Positions 11,738 to 19,981 of a DNA stretch of 64,000 nucleotides are shown here, in pieces. The notes under the pieces are model-generated. The model saw only the letters and a list, made by a program, of their open reading frames with translations, was not told the DNA's origin and searched no databases. The translations under genes and the position numbers were made by a program. Source of the DNA: Arsenophonus endosymbiont of Aphis craccivora (lineage in GTDB: Bacteria; Pseudomonadota; Gammaproteobacteria; Enterobacterales; Enterobacteriaceae); assembly GCF_013460135.1 (NCBI RefSeq), contig NZ_CP038155.1, positions 620,001 through 684,000 on the forward strand, read 5' to 3'. Positions within the stretch are counted from its first letter, which is position 1, and each line of letters begins with the position of its first letter.

Positions 11738-12792
11738 GGCTTTGTTGAATAAATCAGAATTAGCCGCCAGGATGGCTCCCTCTGCTACAGCTGTTATCCG
11801 ATCCTGACGCTGTGTGGCATACCCAACAACGTCATACGGTTCAGCGCTTTGACCATCGCCATTGCTTCACCTACCTGAGCCTCATAGTCACGCAGGCTCA
11901 GATGGCCACCCAGCAAAGTTTTTATGCGGAACATCGCTGTTTCTGCCACTGAACGCCGGTGATAACCCACTTTCTTTTTCCACATATCATTACTCCTGCT
12001 CAGACGCTGATTCGCCACCGCATGGTTACGTTCATGGTAATTGTCCGGCCAGTATTTCGCTCCGCTTCGCGGCGGGATAAGGGGCCTGACTTTCTTTCTT
12101 AGCAACGCGTCGTGGCAGTAACAGGCGTCATAAGCACCGTCTGCTGACACTTCCCTGATTTTCCGGTGGGTTTGGTTAATCAGGCCCGGCAGTGCCTGCG
12201 CATCTGTCGTTCCGCTGAGCGATAAGTCGGCACAGATAATCTCATGAGTCACACTGTCTGCTGCCAGATGAAGCTTGCGCCACACTCTTCGTCTGTCAGC
12301 CCCATGCTGCCTGACTTTCCATTCACCTTCGCCAAAGACCTTCAGACCGGTACTGTCGATGACCAGATGCGAGATTTCACCACGCGTTGGCGTTTTTATG
12401 CTGATGTTGACGCTCTTTGCTCGTCTGCTGACCAGCGAGTAGTCCGGACAGCACAGCGGCAAAGACATGAGTTTAAAAATCGAATCAACGAAGCCCTGTA
12501 ATGCCCGTAGCGACAGGTTAAACACACGCTTCATCATCAGGACAGTGGTAACAGCCATATCGCTGTAGTAAAGCGGCCGGCCACGACCTTCAGGCGAAGA
12601 ACTGTCAGTCCATCCAGCGATGGCCGACTCATCAAGCCAGACCGTCAGGGAACCGCGTTGTCTGAGTGCCTTGTTGTACGCGGGCCAGTTGGTAATTTTA
12701 AACTTTTGCTTTGCCATGGGGACCTGATGTTAAAACGAATTTAGCGATCAGCTCCGCCAATCACCTAAAAGTTCGATTTATTCAACAAAGCC
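11738..12792 (-). mobile_element. IS903-type element (IS5 family), copy 1
   Basis: The element is 1055 bp, with terminal inverted repeats GGCTTTGTTGAATAAATC at the left and its complement at the right, as in IS903. It contains one transposase gene on the minus strand. The flanking nonamers differ (GTAAAAATG left, TAAAGCGAT right), so there is no target duplication. The two sides belong to unrelated loci, a CBP21-like gene and kdpA, which points to a deletion or exchange between two copies. Confidence 0.95.
11794..12717 (-). CDS. IS903-type transposase, copy 1
   Basis: This 307-aa DDE transposase has the same length as IS903 transposase and shares its start MAKQKFKITNWPAYNKAL. The catalytic triad falls at Asp121 (VIDSTGL), Asp193 (SADGAYD) and Glu259 (RSVAETAMFR). 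The gene is intact and could be active. Its GC content is clearly higher than that of the surrounding AT-rich DNA, which indicates recent acquisition. Copies 4 and 5 in this window encode nearly the same protein. Confidence 0.96.
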   Translation of the reverse strand: MAKQKFKITNWPAYNKALRQRGSLTVWLDESAIAGWTDSSSPEGRGRPLYYSDMAVTTVLMMKRVFNLSLRALQGFVDSIFKLMSLPLCCPDYSLVSRRAKSVNISIKTPTRGEISHLVIDSTGLKVFGEGEWKVRQHGADRRRVWRKLHLAADSVTHEIICADLSLSGTTDAQALPGLINQTHRKIREVSADGAYDACYCHDALLRKKVRPLIPPRSGAKYWPDNYHERNHAVANQRLSRSNDMWKKKVGYHRRSVAETAMFRIKTLLGGHLSLRDYEAQVGEAMAMVKALNRMTLLGMPHSVRIG

Positions 12793-12876
12793 TAAAGCGA
12801 TATAATTTCCTACAAATTTAGCGATAACAAGCAGGAGAATTAAAAAACTGGCAATTAATAAAGCACTACTTACCAT
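12793..12876 (-). pseudogene. kdpA: kdpA 5' remnant (28 codons) cut by IS
   Basis: The reverse strand starts MVSSALLIASFLILLLVIAK at 12876, immediately after kdpF, and resembles the first membrane helix of KdpA, the potassium-binding subunit of the KdpFABC high-affinity K+ ATPase. It runs straight into the IS end at 12792. The rest of kdpA and all of kdpBC are absent next to it. The identification rests on the weak similarity of one helix plus the kdpF and ybfA context, which is strong. Confidence 0.8.
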
Positions 12877-12966
12877 TTAAAAATCCTCCGCATGAGTAAG
12901 CGCATAAATCAAATAGAGAAATAATATTCCAATTAGAATGATCCCTGTGATAGAAAAGATGGACAC
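12877..12966 (-). CDS. kdpF: KdpF, small stabilising subunit of the Kdp K+ ATPase (orphaned)
   Basis: This 29-aa single-helix membrane protein has the sequence MSIFSITGIILIGILFLYLI followed by YALTHAEDF. E. coli KdpF is also 29 aa, with YLVYALINAEAF at its end. It starts with GTG at 12966 with AGGAG upstream, and its stop abuts the kdpA ATG. The gene is complete but useless alone, because kdpA is truncated and kdpBC are not adjacent. Confidence 0.82.
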   Translation of the reverse strand: MSIFSITGIILIGILFLYLIYALTHAEDF

Positions 12967-13340
12967 AGTTTGTCTCCTCATGATTTTAATGTACTAAGCT
13001 TAAGTCTTTCAATGCAAAGAATCTGATAAAAAGTCTACTCATAGTGTAAAAATAGTATAAAAATACCAATATAATAGTTTGTCTGTTATTACTATTATCG
13101 CTATTTTTTGTTACAATAAATAAACCATAGTTAATATAATGTTTATTTATTGTAATAATGACTGCTTTTTTATTGTTTAATAAGCAAATAAATTACGATA
13201 TAAAGACAAGTGCTGATAAAAACAGCAAAAAAGTGGTCTGATGAGTAGTAATACTGGTTTTTATCAGATAAAATTTTCATTCATTACATAATATATCTCA
13301 ATTGTTTATATCAATTGATAACTTTATAAGGAGGATCTTT
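12967..13340. other. 374-bp intergenic region between kdpF and ybfA
   Basis: This is AT-rich divergent promoter space for kdpF (leftward) and ybfA (rightward), the same arrangement as in E. coli. I see no gene and could not assign a KdpE-binding site. Confidence 0.45.
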
Positions 13341-13544
13341 ATGTCTGAGTATCGTCAATACCCTTGGCATCAAGTTCTCATGCGTCGTGTTGGTGTTGTA
13401 TTATTAGGCATTGTGGCTTTTCCTATCATGATTTTTCGACATGATCGTAGCCGCTTTTATAGTTACCTACACCGCATGTGGCTAAAGACTAGTTATAAAC
13501 CCGTTTGGTTGGCCAGCGCTGAAGATACCGAATTGATGAAGTAA
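13341..13544 (+). CDS. ybfA: YbfA-family small protein
   Basis: The 67-aa product (MSEYRQYPWHQVLMRRVG...) matches E. coli YbfA, a 68-aa protein of unknown function encoded next to kdpF. The conserved core is FRHDRSRFYSYLHRMWLKTS followed by YKPVW. One hydrophobic stretch (VGVVLLGIVAFPIMIF) suggests a membrane anchor. The ATG at 13341 is chosen over upstream codons because a strong AAGGAGG lies at the right distance. It is followed by an intrinsic terminator. Confidence 0.88.
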   Translation: MSEYRQYPWHQVLMRRVGVVLLGIVAFPIMIFRHDRSRFYSYLHRMWLKTSYKPVWLASAEDTELMK

Positions 13545-13562
13545 TTAATTGATTAAAAAATA

Positions 13563-13601
13563 AAACGTCCTATTACTGGTTGTGATAGGGCGTTTTTGTT
13601 T
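13563..13601 (+). terminator. Intrinsic terminator after ybfA
   Basis: ACGTCCTAT pairs with ATAGGGCGT (one G-U pair), extended by flanking A-T pairs, and is followed by TTTTTGTTTT. It lies about 20 bases after the ybfA stop. Confidence 0.85.
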
Positions 13602-13676
13602 TAAGTCGTTGTGAAACATCTTTTTAAGTTTAATATTTAATAAAATAAATCAGTTTTACAAATAGGATAGTAAGTA

Positions 13677-14420
13677 ATGCATAATATTGAATTAGAACAA
13701 CTAATCAATACGCACTTGAATATTTATGAATATCAAGATTATGGGCCCAATGGGCTTCAGGTGGAAGGGCGCTCAGAGGTAAAAAAAATCGTGACCGGTG
13801 TGACTGCATCGCAAGCGTTACTTGATGAAGCGGTAAAATTAGCTGCAGATGCGATTATTGTTCATCATGGTTATTTTTGGAAAAATGAAGCCGCTATTAT
13901 TCTTAATATGAAGCGTCATCGATTAAAAACATTGCTTTGCAATGATATTAACCTTTATGGTTATCATTTGCCCCTTGATGCCCATCCCATTTTGGGAAAT
14001 AACGCGCAGTTGGGGAATATCATGGGGGTTCGGTTTGAAAAGCTTATTTCGCCTTTATTGCCAATGGGTAGTTTTGCTCAACCGATAACGGCTGATGATT
14101 TAATGTCGCGTTTAACCAATAAGTTAGCTCGTCAACCCTTGTATTGTGGTGATAATGGCCCAAAAGAGATCAGTACCATTGCCTGGTGTACAGGGGGCGG
14201 ACAAAATTTTATTCAACAAGCCGCCGAGGCAGGTGTTGATGCTTTTGTGACAGGTGAAGTTTCTGAGCAAACGATCCATATTGCCAGAGAAATGGGGATC
14301 CATTTTTATGCCGCAGGTCATCATGCAACGGAGCGATTTGGCGTTAAACTGTTAGGTGAATGGCTGCAAAAAGATTATGGATTTGAGGTGACTTTTATCG
14401 ATATAGCCAATCCTGCCTAA
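13677..14420 (+). CDS. ybgI: NIF3-family dinuclear-metal protein YbgI
   Basis: YbgI (247 aa, same as E. coli) is a toroidal hexamer with a dinuclear metal site. It is annotated as a GTP cyclohydrolase 1 type 2 homologue, but its biochemical role is unsettled. The metal ligands lie in IVHHGYFWKNE (about residues 61-71), in LPLDAHP, and in the C-terminal AGHHATERFG. It starts with ATG at 13677 and is intact. In E. coli it precedes the gltA region, and the same order is seen here. Confidence 0.94.
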   Translation: MHNIELEQLINTHLNIYEYQDYGPNGLQVEGRSEVKKIVTGVTASQALLDEAVKLAADAIIVHHGYFWKNEAAIILNMKRHRLKTLLCNDINLYGYHLPLDAHPILGNNAQLGNIMGVRFEKLISPLLPMGSFAQPITADDLMSRLTNKLARQPLYCGDNGPKEISTIAWCTGGGQNFIQQAAEAGVDAFVTGEVSEQTIHIAREMGIHFYAAGHHATERFGVKLLGEWLQKDYGFEVTFIDIANPA

Positions 14421-14560
14421 TTTTTGTAAGGATAAACACCAAGCCAGCTAAAAAGTATTAAAACCAAGGGTTATCACCAAACTGTGTCTTGTATTCTATA
14501 TGATGATTGTTTATGCAAAATAAAATAGTAAGACATAGTTTATTTATCAATAATAATTAA

Positions 14561-15844
14561 CTATTTTTTGGTGAAATCGCTATGAAAATCTCTTTGTTTA
14601 TAGCAGGTATATAATTGACGGTGACGTGCTATTTTTAATTCTTCATCATGCATTTCGTTCCAGTGAGCAATCCAACCAATTGTACGAGCAATAGCAAAAA
14701 TAACCGTAAACATGGTTGTTGGGATCCCTATTGCTTTTAAAATGATGCCAGAATAGAAATCTACATTGGGATAAAGTTTTTTCTCAATAAAATATGGGTC
14801 ATTTAGGGCTATATGTTCTAACTGCTTGGCGACTTCTAATATATTATCATTTAATTTAAGTTCTTTAAGTATTTCATCGCAGGTCTGTTTCATCACAGTG
14901 GCGCGGGGATCATAATTTTTATAAACCCGATGGCCAAATCCCATTAAACGGAAGGGATCATCTTTGTCTTTTGCCCGTTTGATAAATTTAGGAATATTTT
15001 CGACAGTTTGAATCTCTTCTAGCATTCGTAAACAGGCTTCATTGGCACCACCGTGAGCCGGTCCCCAAAGAGAGGCGATTCCAGCAGCAATACAAGCAAA
15101 TGGAGTATCGCCAGAAGAACCAGAAGTTCTTACTGTTGAAGTTGATGCATTTTGTTCATGATCAGCATGCAGAATAAAAATGCGATCCATGGCCCGTTCT
15201 ATGATTGGATTAACCTGATATTTTTCACAAGGTGTAGCAAACATCATATGAAGGAAATTCGCAGAATAAGAGAGGGAATTTTTTGGGTAAATAAAAGGTT
15301 GACCAATAGAGTATTTATAACACATTGCTGCAACGGTAGGCATTTTTGATAGTACCCTAAATGCCGCTATTTCACGATGACGCGGATTATTAACATCCAA
15401 TGAGTCGTGATAGAAAGCCGCTTACACCACAAAGGATTGCCATTGGATTATAATCACGACGGAAACCTTGCAAAAGCCGAGTAATTTGATCGTGTATCAT
15501 TGTATGTTCAGTGACAATTTTTTTAAAGTTGTCATAGTAGTTTTGTGAAGGTTTTTCACCGTAAAGTAGTATATAACAAACTTCTAAATAAGTAGAATTG
15601 GTAGCCAATTGATCATAGGATATCCGCGGTGCAAAAGAATACCTTTATCTCCATCTATATAGGTAATTTTAGACTCGCAGGATGCGGTTGAGGTAAAGCC
15701 AGGATCTTAGGTAAAATAACCTTTGGAGCCTAATCCTCGGACATCAATTACATCGATCCCAAGTGTAGGGTTTAGTACTTCAAGCTCTATTTTTTCTGCA
15801 TCTTTATCGACTAATTCTATAGTCTTTTTTGCTTTGCCTGCCAT
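14561..15844 (-). pseudogene. gltA: gltA pseudogene (citrate synthase)
   Basis: Conceptual translation gives nearly the whole type II citrate synthase (E. coli GltA 427 aa), including [43 protein letters not shown] and [14 protein letters not shown]. Three lesions break it: an in-frame TAA at 15707-15709 (codon 46, where E. coli has Phe in FTFDPGF), a frameshift near 15614 (after HRGYP), and a small out-of-frame deletion near 15419-15424 (before [10 protein letters not shown]). The start ATG at 15844 keeps a GGAG. Citrate synthase is the entry to the TCA cycle, so its loss blocks citrate and isocitrate formation unless another copy exists. Confidence 0.95.
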
Positions 15845-16462
15845 TACGGGTCTCCTTAGCGCTAAAACGCAATTTCCGACAACCATGAAAGCATGATAAA
15901 ACGCTTAGAAATTGCATGATATTTAATTTATTAAAAGGCTTGAATCATGTTTTTAACGAAGTTTTTATCTAATAAAATTTTTTATTAACAATTCATAATC
16001 TATTCTGTTCCTTATATATTTTAAATTATACCAACAATAACATTAGGTTTTTTATGGATAACAATCTAGCATGTTTATTTTACATAATTTCTTCTTTTGT
16101 GTGGCGATAATCACTAATTAATTCAACTTAATCATATGTAAGATAAATGTTTGTTTCTTGTCAAATTACATTATCAATTTAATGACCGATGTTTAAATCG
16201 TGATCACACTCACTGTTCAAGCTAAATCTCTCCAAACCTAATGTGTTGTAATTGTAATGGGCATGTGAAGGTCATATACTGCAAATGAGGTCTCCGGATT
16301 ACCTTGTGGTAGGAGTACCCAGCGTTAATGAGTAACAACTTTTGCCAATATGTTAGGGATTAATTTATAAGCTGAGTTGTGCTTTGTTATCACGATCGCT
16401 GTTTGATTTCTGCTCCAGGTCCCGAGGTAGGAAAACAATAAAGAGCTGTGTGGGCATAAATT
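15845..16462. other. 618-bp divergent regulatory region between gltA and sdhC
   Basis: This is AT-rich spacer between divergently arranged gltA and sdhCDAB, as in E. coli where it carries the promoters and ArcA/CRP-type control. I see no gene, and no site matches a consensus well enough to call. Confidence 0.45.
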
Positions 16463-16840
16463 GTGAAAAAACAAAGACCTATCAATCTTTAATTGCAAAC
16501 AATTCATTTTCCGATTACTGCAATAGCTTCAATTTTACATCGTGTCTCTGGCGTTATTACCTTTATTGCGGTCGGTATTTTGTTATGGCTGCTGGGATTA
16601 TCGCTTTCTTCACTGGAAGGTTTTCAATATGCTACTGAAATTATGGGTAGCTTTTTTATAAAATTCATTATTTGGGGTGTCTTGACTGCACTAATATATC
16701 ATATTTGTGGCGGTATTCGTCATATGCTAATGGATTTTGGTTTTATCGATGAGAGTTTGTCTGTGGGACGTATTTCAGCGATAGTTGCGTTTATTATCAC
16801 CGCTATTTTGTCGATCTTAGCGGGGATTTTTGTATGGTAG
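16463..16840 (+). pseudogene. sdhC: sdhC with N-terminal nonsense codon (succinate dehydrogenase cytochrome b556 subunit)
   Basis: From GTG at 16463 the frame reads VKKQRPINL, then TAA at 16490-16492, then LQTIHFPITAIASILHRVSG. E. coli SdhC has NLDLQTIRFPITAIASILHR, so the TAA replaces Asp. The rest, with three membrane helices and the heme-ligand region YHICGGIRH, is intact to the end. A TTG directly after the stop could in principle restart translation, but it has no ribosome binding site. SdhC anchors the SdhAB catalytic pair and binds heme b and ubiquinone. Confidence 0.8.
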
Positions 16841-17178
16841 TTCATGCATCAACATTAGGCCGCACTGGCACACAAGATTGGCTACTACTTCGTGCGTCTG
16901 CCATTATTATTGCCCTTTATACGTTTTATATTGTTAGTTTTATAGTCACAACTGATTTAAATTATACTGTTTGGCGGACTTTTTTTGCTTTTCCAATAAC
17001 AAAAATTTTTACTATTTTAACGCTCATTTCCATATTAGTACATGCCTGGATAGGTTTATGGCAAGTATTAACCGATTATGTTAAGTCAATCGCCTTGCGA
17101 TTATCATTACAACTATTTTTTATTGTTATATTAATGACTTATTTAATTTATGGAACAATAGTAGTGTGGGGAGCGTAA
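16834..17178 (+). CDS. sdhD: Succinate dehydrogenase membrane anchor SdhD
   Basis: SdhD (114 aa; E. coli 115) is the second membrane anchor of succinate dehydrogenase, with three transmembrane helices. The conserved HAWIGLWQVLTDYVKSIALR segment holds the heme/quinone-site residues. Its ATG overlaps the sdhC stop by seven bases, so its translation is probably coupled to sdhC, and its stop abuts the sdhA start. It is intact itself, but its partners SdhC and SdhA are broken. Confidence 0.93.
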   Translation: MVVHASTLGRTGTQDWLLLRASAIIIALYTFYIVSFIVTTDLNYTVWRTFFAFPITKIFTILTLISILVHAWIGLWQVLTDYVKSIALRLSLQLFFIVILMTYLIYGTIVVWGA

Positions 17179-18946
17179 ATGAAATCACCAGTAAGAGAGT
17201 TTGATGCCGTTGTTATTGGTGCTGGTGGCGCTGGGATGCGAGCTGCGTTGCAAATTTCTCAGTTAGGTTTGTCATGTGCATTAATTTCTAAAGTTTTCCT
17301 GACACGTTCACACACCGTATCTGCTCAGGGAGAGATCACCGTTGCGTTAGGTAATACGCATGAAGATGATTGGCAATGGCATATGTATGATACTGTCAAG
17401 GGCTCTGATTATATAGGTGATCAAAATGCCATCGAATACATGTGCAAAACCGGACCTGAGGCCATACTAGAACTTGAGCATATGGGGTTACCATTTTCAC
17501 GTTTAGACGACGGTCGTATTTATCAACGTCCATTTGGTGGCCAGTCAAAAAATTTTGGTGGTGAGCAAGCCGCTCAAACCGCGGCGGCGGCAGATAGAAC
17601 TGGCCATGCCCTTTTGCATACTCTTTATCAACAGAATTTAAAAAACCATACCAAGATTTTCTCCGAATGGTATTCACTTGACTTAGTTAAAAATCAGAAT
17701 GGTGACATAGTCGGTTGTACCGCATTATGTATGGAATCCGGTGAGGTCGTTTACTTTAAAGCTAAAGCTACTATTCTTGCGACAGGTGGAGCGGGAAGAA
17801 TTTATCAATCAACATCTAATGCCCATATTAATACCGGTGACGGTGTTGGCATGGCTGTCAGGGCAGGTGTGCCATTGCAGGATATGGAAATGTGGCAATT
17901 TCATCCAACTGGAATTGCTGGTGCGGGTGTATTAGTGACAGATGGATGTCGGGGAGAGGGCGGCTATTTACTTAATAAAGATGGCGAGCGCTTTATGGAG
18001 CCGTTATGCGCCTAATGCAAAAGATTTGGCTGGCCGCGATGTTGTTGCTCGCTCAATTATGATAGAGATCCTTGAAGGAAGGGGATGTGATGGCCCCTGG
18101 AGACCACATGTTAAATTAAAACTGGATAATTTAGGTAAAGAAGTGTTGGAATCACGATTACCCGGTATTCTCGAATTATCCAGGACTTTTGCTCATGTTG
18201 ATCCGGTTAAAGAACCGATTCCTGTTATCCCTACTTGTCATTATATGATGGGTGGGATCACAACTAAAGTAACCGGACAGGCATTGATGATTAATGAAAA
18301 AGGTGAAGATGTTGTGATCCCGGGATTATTTTCTGTTGGTGAAATAGCTTGTGTTTCCGTTCATGGAGCAAACCGTTTGGGCGGAAATTCATTGCTTGAT
18401 TTTGTGGTATTCGGGCGTTCTGCCGGTTTACATCTGAAAGAATCTTTACTGGAACAAGGCTCAATGCGTGATGCTAGCGAATCTGATATTGATGCGGCCT
18501 TAATGCGTTTAAATCGCTGGGATAATACACAAAGCGGTGAGGATCCGGTAGAAATTCGCAAAGCATTACAAGCCTGTATGCAACATAATTTTTCCGTTTT
18601 TCGTGAGGGCGATGCGATGGCTAAGGGCTTAGAAGAATTAAAGGTAATTCGTGAACGTTTGAAAAATGCCCGTTTGGATGATACTTCACGCGAATTTAAT
18701 ACCCAACGCATTGAATGTTTAGAGCTGGATAATTTGGTAGAAACAGCGTTTGCAACGGCAGAAGCGGCAAATTTTCGTACTGAAAGTCGGGGAGCACATA
18801 GTCGTTTTGACCACCCTGGTCGTGATGATACAAATTGGTTATGTCATACGCTATATTTACCACAGTCTGGAACTATGACTCGCCTAGCAGTCAATATGCA
18901 ACCTGAGTTACGTGATCCCTTCCCACCTAAAATACGTACTTATTAA
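17179..18946 (+). pseudogene. sdhA: sdhA with frameshift (succinate dehydrogenase flavoprotein)
   Basis: SdhA oxidises succinate to fumarate using covalent FAD. A dinucleotide-binding motif ([14 protein letters not shown]) and the FAD-linked His45 (RSHTVSAQG) are present. The reading frame breaks at 18001-18002: E. coli [16 protein letters not shown] appears here as ERFMEP then stop, with the remainder ([16 protein letters not shown]...) one frame over, consistent with one extra C. Two substitutions near the flavin, Pro41 to Leu and Gly52 to Glu, also depart from a nearly invariant stretch. A single sequencing error could explain the frameshift, but the Gly52Glu change supports relaxed selection. 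Confidence 0.88.
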
Positions 18947-18982
18947 TGCGTGGCGTTAATAGTGTTGCGGAGAAAGTAGATT

Positions 18983-19699
18983 ATGAAAATTGAATTTTCC
19001 ATTTATCGTTACAATCCAGACGTCGATAATATGCCACGTATGCAATACTACAGTTTGGAGATCGCTAAAGGGCGTGACATGATGTTGCTGGATGCTTTAA
19101 TCCAACTAAAAGAAAAAGATCCTACTTTAGCATTTCGTCGTTCTTGTCGTGAAGGCGTTTGTGGTTCTGATGGATTAAATATGAATGGTAAAAATGGCTT
19201 GGCCTGCATTACTCCACTATCAGCTTTGTGTCGTGATAAAAAAAAGGTTGTTGTGCGCCAATTGCCAGGCTTACCGGTTGTTCGAGATTTAATTGTTGAT
19301 ATGGCTCAATTTTATACTCAATATGAAAAAATTCGGCCTTACCTTATCAATGATGGCAAGAATTCACCAGCTCGTGAGTATTTACAGACTCCTGCACAAC
19401 GAGAAAAATTGGATAGCTTATATGAGTGTATTCTTTGTGCTTGCTGTTCAACCTCATGTCCATCATTTTGGTGGAATCCGGATAAATTTATTGGTCATGC
19501 CGGTTTATTAGCTGCTTATCGTTTTTTAATCGATAGTCGGGATACCGAAACCGATAACAGATTAGATAATTTAAATGACGCTTTTAGTGTATTTCGCTGT
19601 CATAGCATTATGAATTGTGTCAGTGTTTGCCCAAAAGGTTTAAATCCAACTAAAGCTATTGGGCACATTAAATCGATGTTATTAAAGCGTAGTGCATAG
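18983..19699 (+). CDS. sdhB: Succinate dehydrogenase iron-sulfur subunit SdhB
   Basis: SdhB (238 aa, same as E. coli) carries electrons from SdhA FAD to quinone. All three cluster motifs are visible: 2Fe-2S (SCREGVCGSDGLN with a later Cys in NGLACITP), 4Fe-4S (CILCACCSTSCPSFWW) and 3Fe-4S (CHSIMNCVSVCPKG). It has GGAG upstream of the ATG. It is intact although sdhC and sdhA are damaged, so decay of the complex looks recent. Confidence 0.96.
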   Translation: MKIEFSIYRYNPDVDNMPRMQYYSLEIAKGRDMMLLDALIQLKEKDPTLAFRRSCREGVCGSDGLNMNGKNGLACITPLSALCRDKKKVVVRQLPGLPVVRDLIVDMAQFYTQYEKIRPYLINDGKNSPAREYLQTPAQREKLDSLYECILCACCSTSCPSFWWNPDKFIGHAGLLAAYRFLIDSRDTETDNRLDNLNDAFSVFRCHSIMNCVSVCPKGLNPTKAIGHIKSMLLKRSA

Positions 19700-19795
19700 C
19701 TTTGGCAAAAATTACCGTAATCAAAATGTTACGGGAAATAAAAAATGGAAAACTATTATTTAAAATTGATATTTATTTTATGTGGTAAATGACAG

Positions 19796-19835
19796 AAGAA
19801 CCTGTAAAAACCGGTTGCGGTTTTTACAGGTTCTT
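19796..19835. terminator. Perfect 18-bp hairpin after sdhB
   Basis: An exact 18-bp stem (left arm starting AAGAACCTGTAAAAACCG) with a GTTG loop lies about 97 bases after sdhB. The A-rich left arm and T-rich right arm make it a plausible bidirectional terminator separating sdhCDAB from sucABCD. Confidence 0.75.
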
Positions 19836-19981
19836 ATAAATAAGGGGAATTTAATTAAGCGCTCCTTTATTAATAATCGTGCATAGAACACGTTCAAAGA
19901 ATCTTTATTGAAACCGTCTATATAAAAAGCGGTACTGTTAACTACGACGAAAACTAAAGCCTATAAGCTTAAGGGATCACA

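Noticed and set aside
12244-12501. An 85-aa open frame (MSHTVCCQMK...) antisense to the transposase, repeated in every IS copy, and a 72-aa one (MLHLPEPHS...)
   Set aside because: These are reverse-strand shadows of the transposase gene. They repeat only because the IS repeats, and they have no ribosome binding site or known similarity.
17990-18010. Programmed frameshift in sdhA (and similarly in nadA and aroG)
   Set aside because: There is no slippery heptamer or conserved stimulatory structure at the breaks, and relatives have continuous frames. A mutation or sequencing error is simpler.
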